A DNA stretch of 64,000 nt, from positions 620,001 through 684,000 of the forward strand of contig JAUIRK010000896.1 in the NCBI GenBank assembly GCA_030549495.1, given 5' to 3'. Source of the DNA: Nectonema munidae. Its lineage: Eukaryota; Nematomorpha; Nectonematoida; Nectonematidae. The position numbers were made by a program, and so were the translations under genes. A model generated the notes under the pieces. The model made no database searches and had not been told where the DNA came from. It saw only the letters and a list, made by a program, of their open reading frames with translations. The stretch's first letter is position 1; each line of letters begins with the position of its first letter. Shown here piece after piece: positions 55,543 to 64,000 of the stretch.

Positions 55543-55686
55543 GGGGCGTGAATATGGTTGGTTAGATGCTGGATTCGATAACTTAAGGTCTTGTGTTCGA
55601 TCCTACATCAAGCTTACTTTCCTCATATGTCGATACAAGCGGTGCAATTGTGATTTTCGATGAAAACACCCTACGGTACCATTACG
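55543..55686 (+). mobile_element. tRNA-derived SINE, copy 3
   Basis: GGGGCGTGAATATGGTTGGT, then TTAGATGCTGG (box A at 55559-55570), AACTTAAGGTCTT, and GTGTTCGATCC (box B at 55593-55603); ends ACCCTACGGTACCATTACG. Spacing of the boxes fits an RNA polymerase III promoter. Confidence 0.72.
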
Positions 55687-55884
55687 ATTAAAAAATTAAA
55701 AATCAAACTCTGTCATTTTTTAATGATGTTTTTTTGATATACAATAGTATTTTTCATCCTCTTATTTAAAATAATTGTATTCGTTGTGTATTAAAAATTT
55801 TAAAGCTTTTACAAAATGGAATAAAGCTTAAATTTTAGGGAATAAATACAGAATTAAAACAATCTCAAAAACAAATTCCTTGCT

Positions 55885-56022
55885 TTAACCCATTAAGTCC
55901 CAATGTTCCCATTTGGGAATATAAGTAATTTCATCTTCGTCTGCTTTTTTCAATGACTTTGAATATAAATCGTCTGCGTTTTTTTAAATATCGTCTGATT
56001 TCTATGGTACTTAATGGGTTAA
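55885..56022 (+). mobile_element. TTAA MITE, GTTCC-core subfamily (left of a twin)
   Basis: TTAA at 55885-55888 and 56019-56022. Ends CCCATTAAGTCCCAA and GGTACTTAATGGG. Core ATGTTCCCATTTGGGAATAT (55903-55922). TCGTCTGC, TCGTCTGC and TCGTCTGA follow. It shares its right TTAA with the next element. Confidence 0.88.
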
Positions 56023-56156
56023 ACGATTAACGACCAAATTAATCAGACGATATCTAATGTAAAGCAGAGAATTTGTATTAAAAAGCATTTATAAACGCAG
56101 ACGATTCACATTTTTGTTAAGTCGGCATGTGTCGAGTCAGGTCGTTAACCGGTTAA
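56019..56156 (-). mobile_element. TTAA MITE, GTCGAC-core subfamily (right of a twin)
   Basis: It begins at the TTAA that closes the previous copy (TTAAACGATTAACGACC) and ends GGTCGTTAACCGGTTAA at 56156. Core GTCGGCATGTGTCGAG is a decayed GTCGAC palindrome. CAGACGATAT, AAGCAGAGAA and GCAGACGATT are the inverse TCGTCTG motifs. Confidence 0.85.
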
Positions 56157-56602
56157 TAAAAATATGAACTCTAATTACAAAATTAAAATGATTTCAAAAA
56201 TAAAAATGTATTTTTAAACCCTCTCTGTAAATATTTCCAATTTGCAAGTTTTTCTATTTTTTTTAATAAAATATTTTTAATTTGTTGTCAAATTTAAATA
56301 AATGCAACTAGATTATACTTTTTATTTATTAATAAAATAGTTACACACAAAATAATTATGTGCATTGTTTAATTCAATATCCGGCTGAATAGCAGGTAAA
56401 TCTTATCGGATATCCGAATTAGCCTCTTTTCAAAAACAGGATATTTGGTATCCGGTTATTTGGCTTTATTGCTATCCTGTACATCTCTACTATAAATTCT
56501 ATGCTAAGAAATGTTTATTATGAAAAACAGAAATTTTAAAATTTAATTTTTACTTCTAATTCTGCAAGATAATTTGTGTTGAAAGTAAATAAAAAGCTAT
56601 TA
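56157..56602. other. AT-rich intergenic DNA
   Basis: No features recognised. Confidence 0.35.
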
Positions 56603-56670
56603 CCATTAAAACCCGGTATAACATGGCCCGGTATACTGCGAAATCGGATATAACATCACAAGTCCATCTT
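56603..56670 (+). mobile_element. Tigger-like terminal fragment
   Basis: TACCATTAAAACCCGGTATA followed by ACATGGCCCGGTATACTGCG and GGATATAACATCAC resembles the end of Tigger-type elements. Its partner is not certain; related ends occur at 61328-61430 and 61630-61701. Confidence 0.4.
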
Positions 56671-59179
56671 AAATGTTTTAAAAAAAAGCCCGCGAAATGG
56701 ACAGTGACATGAAGCAAGTCATCAGCGTGTGATTCTAATTCAAAATGTAGGCTTACGCCATTCTATCCGCGGAACTGTCACTGAGCTGAATATAACTTAA
56801 TAATTGTGTCTCCGTTTATCAGTTTTATACTTGATTATAAATTCATACTTTCAAAACATTTGTGAACTTACAGCATGCGCAAATATGTTTAAATACAATT
56901 GACCATTCACCATCATTCCATGAATCTAGCAGTGACTTTTGGTGTCAATGACATTTCAATGGCAGATTGTATGTTTGAATCTGGAAATAAAATACGAATA
57001 AAAAAGATAGAAATCACCACTCTTCTTGCCTTAAAGATATGAATGTTCCATTCTCTTTCGTTTTATTTTAACGAGTTTCCATACGTTCTTTTCAAAACAA
57101 GATCTACTTAATTTAACAATTTTTTTACAAGAATTTTATTCGTTCCCTCCTGTACTTAACTGTTTTCGTAAGTAGACCTTGTTTGGTATCGATATTTTTG
57201 ACACCTCTACAGAAACACATTGATTTCACAGAAAGACCAGAAAAACTTGTCATTTTCGAGCAATAACGTCTATTATTATCTAATAAATTTGGGACAAAAA
57301 TGGTATCGAAAAAAGTCAATTAAAATATTGTATTTCTAACAAAAATAATTAATATGAAAAATACTTTGAAAGTAAAAGTTGGATTTTTATATTTAAAAAG
57401 GAGATAAAAATTCAAATTTGCAGTTAAATTTTTTCAACTCCTTTTTTGACATATAAGATTAGTGAATGAAAAACCGCGATTCTTATAAATCCTCCAGAAT
57501 TTCGCTGTTAAGCAACGGTAAAATCAGGACAATCTTGGAAAACAATTACATCTGGCAACCTTAGTCTTCTTCAATATTTACGTTAAAAACTAAACATTAA
57601 GTAGAGTAATGTCAGCAAAAATATAAAATCGAATTTATATATAAATGGAGGAATCTTGTGATTAAGATTGGAGTTTGAACTTTTTAAGATCAACGACTAT
57701 CGCTATCAATTTAAGAATATAACAAAATTAATATCTGTATAGAGTAAGTTTGGGCATATATAGTAAACTATTGTTTTAGCGTGAAACTGAAACATTGGCC
57801 AGGCCGTTCATGAAGCTTCGATGATTTCTTGAATGATTGATTAAAATTAAGAGTAATGATTTATACTGATTTGGAATGAGGAAAAAAGCAATTGCTTACA
57901 TGAACGTGTGTCGGTTGTATTGTGTATATTTGTTAATTAAGGCACAATAAATTATTATGTCATCTTTTCATTCTTTATTGTGGGAGCAAAGAAAGAGATG
58001 TAATCAATCTAGCTGTGGAGAAAGAGTATAATGAGTACTCTTTGAATGAAAATATAAATTCAACATGATCTATTTTCGCATAATATAGAGGGATTATTAT
58101 TTTCATAGTCATGATTGATCTTTTTTTTCTAATTTATTTAGAAGTTGGCACACTTTAGTTTTAAAATTACTCGCGATGAGGTAAGGCTTTTTGCTATTCA
58201 CAAAGAAAAACACTAAAAATTTCAATCATAATTTCTATACTTTTTAGTAACCGTATATTTGCACAATGGAAATTATAAAAATTCATCAGTTAGAAGTTAA
58301 AGTTCAAATTAGGTTGATAGATATTAGATCTAAAGATCTGTACGGTTGGGGTTGCTACAAGTGGATTTTGCAAAATCAGACACACGAGTGAGGTGTAGGT
58401 TGCAAATTGAAGTGGCATGTGGGTTCGATTCGGGTACGCTTTTATTTGTTAGTTAATTTTTAAATGGGTTCATATTCTCAACCTCTCCTTCCATCTACAT
58501 TTGTAAATACAGTTTACCCGCATTGTATATAATGCAAAATACGCATTGATGACTACTTCATATGTTAAAAATCAATTTGAGATCTTTCATACCTAATAAA
58601 AGCTTAATTTTAAAATAATTTGAATCTAATAAGAGCAATTTTCTGCAGTTTTTAAATAAATAATGAAACTAAAATAAATTTTTTTTAAATATAAAAATTA
58701 AAAATGTTCTATATGAGATATCTATGATCATTTTAAGATTTTTAAAATTGAGTTGAAAGAGAACAAATATTTTTTCGGATCATCATCAGAAAACACTATA
58801 TTCGGCGCATACCCTATAAAAAGTAAGTCATCTCTTACCTGTCAAACGATCCATCTGGCTAAGAAGGCCCATTTTTGTTGGTGCCAACTTAATTTATTAT
58901 ACTTTTCAATTGTATTTCGACACATGGCATTTCCGCTTCTAACCTGTTTCTTGCGTTTGATTTGTTTAACAGGAGAGTCGAGAAACCACGTTCGCAGAGG
59001 TAAATGGATGAAAAAAGAATGAGAACCTAGAGGGCGAATACGCTCATTTTAAATGAATACAAAATTCATTTTGGCTCAGCATTTACAGAGGCTGAACTGT
59101 TGTTGTTCCTGAAAATAATCTTTGGCTTAGCTTTTGTTGATAATATCCAAAAATTACTCTAAAATGTAATCAGGAAGAT
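56671..59179. other. intergenic DNA, mostly unassigned
   Basis: No gene recognised. At 58428-58441 GTGGGTTCGATTCGGG contains a box-B-like GGTTCGATTC, possibly a relic of another tRNA-derived repeat, without a convincing box A. Frames at 57125-57319 (minus) and 58753-59022 (plus) have no familiar motifs. Confidence 0.3.
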
Positions 59180-59878
59180 CGTCCACAGTGGATCGAAAAG
59201 GATTTTGAACAAGTTTCAACTGCGTAGATTCTTCTCATGAAAATAGTGTTCAAACTTTTATTGGAGGCTTGACAAGTGTTCTTTGATGCCATGTTGCATC
59301 TCCTCTTCAAGTGGTTCTTCACCAACGACCTCAGTCTCTCTGAAGTTTCAGATCACAAAGAACTCACAGTCAAATTTTCAGAGGGTTAAAAATAGTTTGA
59401 ATAAGGTAGAGGAGAGTAAACGAAGTAGCAAAAGACGAAAAAGAATTGAAAAGCTGAAAAAGAATTGAAAGTTGACATTCAGGAATATTTGTCTAGATTT
59501 CGTAGTTCGAAGATGGGACTGTCTTTAAAAAACAACCTAAGATCATCGATAAGAGAGTTGTTTTGGATAGTGACACTAAGAGATGGCGAACATGCGTTAG
59601 AAATGTCTTTTAGTTCAATCCATCTTGCCATGGGAGCAAGTATATTCAGATGGGAATGGAGCTATCCAAGTGGATGGCGAGACGATAGAGCTATTCATAG
59701 GTGCACCAATAGTAGAATTTCTATGTGCCTTAATCGGCGGACTTATATTTGTCCCTACAGAAGACTTTTATATGAAGGAGGATCAGAAAAAGTATCTTTC
59801 GGCAGTAATGAGTTTTAATCATCATGGCAAAACAAGGTTCACTTTTGTCTTCAAACAAAAAACGCTATATAACTAATT
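59180..59878 (+). pseudogene. unidentified coding-like segment, probably broken
   Basis: This ~0.7-kb stretch is less AT-rich than its surroundings and has overlapping open frames: a basic KRSSKRRKRIEKLKK segment (59283-59468), then VDIQEYLSRFRSSKMGLSLK (59465-59818), and a frame with GAIQVDGETIELFIGAPIVE and FLCALIGGLIFVPTEDFYMK (about 59604-59876). No single frame spans it and I do not recognise the family. It may be a decayed host-derived copy or exons of an unknown gene. An acceptor-like CTTTTAG precedes the last frame at about 59612. Confidence 0.3.
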
Positions 59879-61327
59879 AACAATAAAAATTTGGTCTCTT
59901 TTTAATAAGATTTTCGGTGTTTTTATAGCTCAGAAAAATACAATAATGGCGTTATCTTTTTAGCAGGGGAATTGTTAGTACACACTCAAAAAATTCTTCA
60001 GTACAAACAGATAATTTAGAGAATGTTTTTCAGATAGTCATGTGGTAACGGGACAATTTGCTCCCTATCAAAATTTTACTTAGGACAACTGCCCCAAAAC
60101 ATTTAATAAATCTACTCATTTAAAAAAATATGATTTATTTGAGAGTTAGAATTTCCGATGTAATTAATTATGGTTAAATCGTATAGCTCAAAATATGAAA
60201 TTATAGTTTAATATTTTTTCTTATTTTAAATGTTTTTCATATTTTTTCTAACATTTTTTTCAATAATTAAAAATTTTTCCATTTTTTTTTAATAATCAGA
60301 TTATTTAATAAATATATTGTGAGCTTTTCTTGGAATACATGTTCTTATGTTTCTTAAATAGTCCAGGTTGGCTATAGTCCTAGAACCAGTCATATATATC
60401 CTCCTGGTTCTCATGACATTCTATGCCATTACCATCTGAACTCTCCATCAAACCTTAAACATTCAAATTCCTAAATATCATAAAAAATTTCTTAAAAATC
60501 TTCGAACATCTATGATCCCAATAAAAAGGATCACGACCCCTTTGGGGTTCATGTCCTGTAGTTTGGTAAACAGTGATTTATATACAAGAACATTTATGAG
60601 AGGACCACCTCTATTTTTCATGAATGTGAAATATTTTGTATCTCAGGATGTCGGAGAAAGACAAAGCCTTCAATTTTCCTTTACAATCATATGGGGAGTG
60701 TGTTAAAGGCCTTTTTGTAATAGTTATTCTCAGCTTATTCTGAGCTGATGTAAGATCTTTTGCTGAGTCCTTTCAATCCATGAATACTTTATTATAAAAA
60801 ATTCTTACTTGTATCATAACCCTGAAACCTTGTTTTCCCTCAATGCGTTTGGGCCTTTATTTTCAATTAGAATTATGCGAACGTAACATGATTTAATTTT
60901 TGATTGACAAATTTTGTAACAAATTAAGTTATTTCAACTTTGAAAGTTAAAAATGATATATGATAAATAAATCTAGATTGGAGTATTTTTTACTTTTTTG
61001 ATTGAAATTATTCTCTAACTACTTTTCTAAACTAAGTTATAAGGGACTGAATGATATTACCATAGAAATATTTTTAACAACTCTGTTTTAATCCTCAAAA
61101 TGGCAGTTATTGGATGTTCATAGGTAAGGATATTTTAAAAATTTTTATTTGGTTTTACGCGATTTTGTTCCTTTTATATTACATTTGATTTCCTTCATTG
61201 CCTATAGAATTCTTGTATGATGATTGGAATATTAGTGAAATGTTTGGGTTTCTTGTATGGTGTTTGAAATTTTTTATGCTGATTCCATTTATTGCTTTTG
61301 TTGTTAGGGTTTATCTTTATTAATTTT
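59879..61327. other. AT-rich intergenic DNA
   Basis: GGGACAATTTGCTCCCTATC and AGGACAACTGCCCC at about 60051-60095 resemble the units of the element at 23780-24112. No gene supported. Confidence 0.3.
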
Positions 61328-61701
61328 TTACAGCTATAACGTAGTTATAAAAAAAGTTTATAAAAGTAGTTTAAGTTATAACGCCGCGATATCGCTTATG
61401 ACGCGGTTATGTCTTGGCTCCCATTTTTACAGGCGTATATGACATACTCAGCTTCAAAATTCTACTTTGAAAATTTTTGTAATAAAACTTATAGGTTGTT
61501 AGGGACATTTCGTTTACACTTTATTACTTTTCAAATTTTAGTTTTAGAAGGGTTATGTAATGTTTTCTATATAACCAACTGAAAAAAAATCAGTCTATGT
61601 AAATATTATTTAACTTGTATTGGAAAATTATAACGCGGATCAATTATAACGCGAGTAGTTATTATGGAGCCCGGTTACCGCGTTCTAACGGTTCCTCACT
61701 G
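61328..61701 (-). mobile_element. Tigger-like terminal fragments, two similar ends in tandem
   Basis: TTATAACGCCGCGATATCGC ... GGTTATGTCTTGGCTCCC (61373-61420) and TATAACGCGGATCAATTATA ... ATTATGGAGCCCGG (61629-61676) are diverged direct copies. The second ends in GGTTCCTCACTG followed by TA at 61702, a pogo/Tigger tip. No left end was paired with confidence. Confidence 0.45.
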
Positions 61702-63705
61702 TATTTTGATTTTGCGAGAACAAAATTACATGAATTTTTCAAAATTTCAATTATTTTTAGATATTAAGCATAAAAAAATAGTTTCTTTACTTGTTGATGA
61801 CTTGATTTCGAAATTACAGCGATTTTTAATTTTATATATCAAAGATTTTAAATGTTATAAAAATTTCATATTAAAAAATTAGAAACTCTGGAAATTATGA
61901 TGTCTGGCCAAAATTTTTACATGATGAAATCCCTATTAAAATTAAAATGAATGAACAATCTTCTATCAGTAGTGATTTCTTCATGTGCCTAAAATTTTAA
62001 AGACAAAAACATTTTCGTAGCGTATCATGTCCGTACATTACTTATTCCTAGCACTTAAAAAAACATTATGAAGTAAATTAATACTTTTTCGGTTATGTAA
62101 ATCGTAAAAGTGTTTGTGAAATTAACCAGACTAAATTTATCATAAAACAATTTCTCGAAACTTGAATAAATGTTGTTTTTCCTAGTTTGAAGATGTGACC
62201 CTAAGCGAACCACTTGTAGCCAGACAAAGAAAACTAATTTGTTGAATTTACAAACTAGACTAGTAAATTAACTAGTCCATAAGATACCTAACCTGCAAGT
62301 TAAAATTAAATTCTATGTTATAAAATGAAAAAGAAAACGCTACTTTGACGCATAAATTCAATAAAAAATCATTAAACTTCACTGGATATGTAGAGCTAAA
62401 TAAATTTCTTGCATATACAATAATCAATCGGAAAATTCGCTTTATTTATCATATAATCCCTCCTTTTACTTTTTTGATAAGTTAAAAATATTTTTTCAAA
62501 AAAACTTTATTATATTTATTGAAGGCTAATACAAGTTTGCCTAAAAGCTTAACATATTGAAAGGAAAATATTAAAAATTAAAAAAATATATATAAAAAGT
62601 TAATAGATAATGAATTTCAAATCATTGATTCTTTATTACACTAAAATATTACCTTTCCAATTTTTTTCCTAAATTCCCATATCTTTTTTAAATATCGTAT
62701 TTTATATTCCGATAGGATTTTATGGTACAAAAATGTGAAATTAAAATTTTGAAATTTTTCTTCTAACCGTAACCATGTCTTCGGATGCCAGCGTATTTCT
62801 TATTTAGTCATATATTTGTCTTGCTTCCAGTGTTAACCCCAATAAAATTGAGAAGAAACCACTAAAAATTTATGAAAACTGAGATTCTTCTTAAATATAT
62901 GGATTAAGTTATGAAATACAAAAAAAATAAGATATTATTTAAAACATTTTAGCTAATCAGTTTTGCTAAAATTCCTTAATTACTTTTTAATTGAAGAACA
63001 GCTACTCCAAAATTCAAGAGGATCTTTTTCTAATTGCTAAGAAAGATTTCATTATTTGGTAGTTCATTGAATATTAAAGTGAAGGCTAACTTTTTTAAAG
63101 AGAAGCAAGTCTTTCTTCCAAAGGCTCTTCTGATAAAACGAAGAATTCATTATCGACAGAATCTATTTTTAATTGCATGGCAAATAAGGGAAATTAAAGA
63201 AACACGTGCAATATAGCAAGAACGTTGATTTGTGAAAAAGGAAAACTTGTTTCTTCAACTTTAGTCTTAAGTCAGATACTTTTTGCTTACCGAAACATAA
63301 ATTTCATAAAAAAGATTTTTTTGTATAGTCATTAAAAAGCCAAATAATCCAAAAAGAGCATTTCACTAATTATTATTAATTTATTTTTTTATATAATTTT
63401 TATACCTAAATTTAAAATTTTCTAGAGTTGTTAACAACTTTTTTGTTTTAAATTTGTAAGATTAATATAAGTGGAAATTGGAATTTTTTATTATTTTTTT
63501 TTGACTTAAAATCTTTCTTGTGCTTCAAATTCAATTGATTCTTTATTACAGAGGTGTTTCTACACTTCCCAAATTTTACACATTCATGATTTTTTTGAGT
63601 GACCTTCAAAAAATGTTCAAATCTCACGTTTGTATGATCTCATAATATACGGCATTTATTAGAGTTTCGAAGTGCGAGATATAAAATGGATAGGTGTCGG
63701 TATAA
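61702..63705. other. AT-rich intergenic DNA
   Basis: Only short low-complexity frames; no repeat ends or RNA genes recognised. Confidence 0.35.
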
Positions 63706-63986
63706 CCAGGCCTGTAACCAGACAGGGGCAAGAGAGGGCAGTTGACCCCTTCCCCTTAAATTTTTCAGATTAATAATAATTCTAGAAAAATTTAAAAAAT
63801 ATTCAAATATACTTACACTTATTTTATCAATTTAGATAAATCTTAGAACATATGTGTTGTCTTTTTTACAAATGACTAATTTTGAGATAAAGAGAACATA
63901 AGATATGGAGATTAAGGCATTCTGCTCATAATCTTTTTTTTTTTTGATTTATCCCCTTCTAAGATTTTTTCTGGTTACGGGCTTGG
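63706..63986. mobile_element. hAT-like MITE
   Basis: Ends CCAGGCCTGTAACCAG and CTGGTTACGGGCTTGG are inverted repeats. Inside, GGGGCAAGAGAGGGCAGTTG and CCCCTTCCCC follow the left end. A clear 8-bp duplication is not visible. 281 bp, non-coding. Confidence 0.6.
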
Positions 63987-64000
63987 ATATATCTATAAAA

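Noticed and set aside
55543-55686. A functional tRNA gene
   Set aside because: Box A/B-like motifs are present, but there is no proper cloverleaf or acceptor stem visible and the sequence recurs as a dispersed family, so it is called a SINE.

Overview
The window is repeat-dense, AT-rich DNA from an invertebrate animal. The host genes are metazoan (an SR splicing factor, PDCD10/CCM3, a CDC20-type APC/C activator, GPKOW, a class-A-like receptor), codon use is eukaryotic, and LINEs, piggyBac, hAT and pogo/Tigger DNA elements, a tRNA-derived SINE and satellites fill the rest. A Jockey-like LINE hints at an arthropod, perhaps a crustacean, but the sequence alone does not fix the species.

Host genes, all on the minus strand and each read as one uninterrupted exon: an SR-family RRM protein running off the left edge (1-643); PDCD10 (21348-21995); CDC20/fizzy-like (26601-28157) lying 119 bp downstream of GPKOW (28277-29416); and a seven-helix receptor (54002-54997). 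Four of the five have a T-rich tract plus AG 7-24 nt before the ATG. Together with the tight GPKOW-CDC20 spacing and intronless frames, this suggests spliced-leader trans-splicing and an operon. PDCD10 acts in STRIPAK/GCK-III kinase signalling, CDC20 in mitotic ubiquitination, and GPKOW and the SR protein in pre-mRNA splicing.

Layout: 1-0.64 kb SR gene; 2-7 kb DNA-element and LINE scraps plus a doubtful homopolymer block; 7.8-12.9 kb a duplicated composite repeat with two ~150-bp satellites; 15.4-19.0 kb a TTAA MITE and an RTE-type LINE with 12-bp target duplication; 21.3-22.4 kb PDCD10 and MITEs; 23-25.7 kb hAT-like and inverted repeats; 26.6-29.4 kb the CDC20/GPKOW pair; 30-31.7 kb a decayed RTE-type LINE; 32.7-36.3 kb a LINE split by a ZBED5/SCAND3-like hAT; 40.4-44.8 kb a piggyBac whose probable intron is filled by CA repeats and a Tigger-like insert; 46.3-51.3 kb a nearly intact Jockey-like LINE inside a satellite array that continues to 52.5 kb; 54-55 kb the receptor; 55.5-64 kb SINE, twin MITEs, Tigger-type ends and unassigned AT-rich DNA.

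The most unusual pattern is a TTAA-flanked ~138-bp MITE family. Copies keep their ends and three TCGTCTG-type motifs, but carry different palindromes at the same internal position, with both arms changed together.
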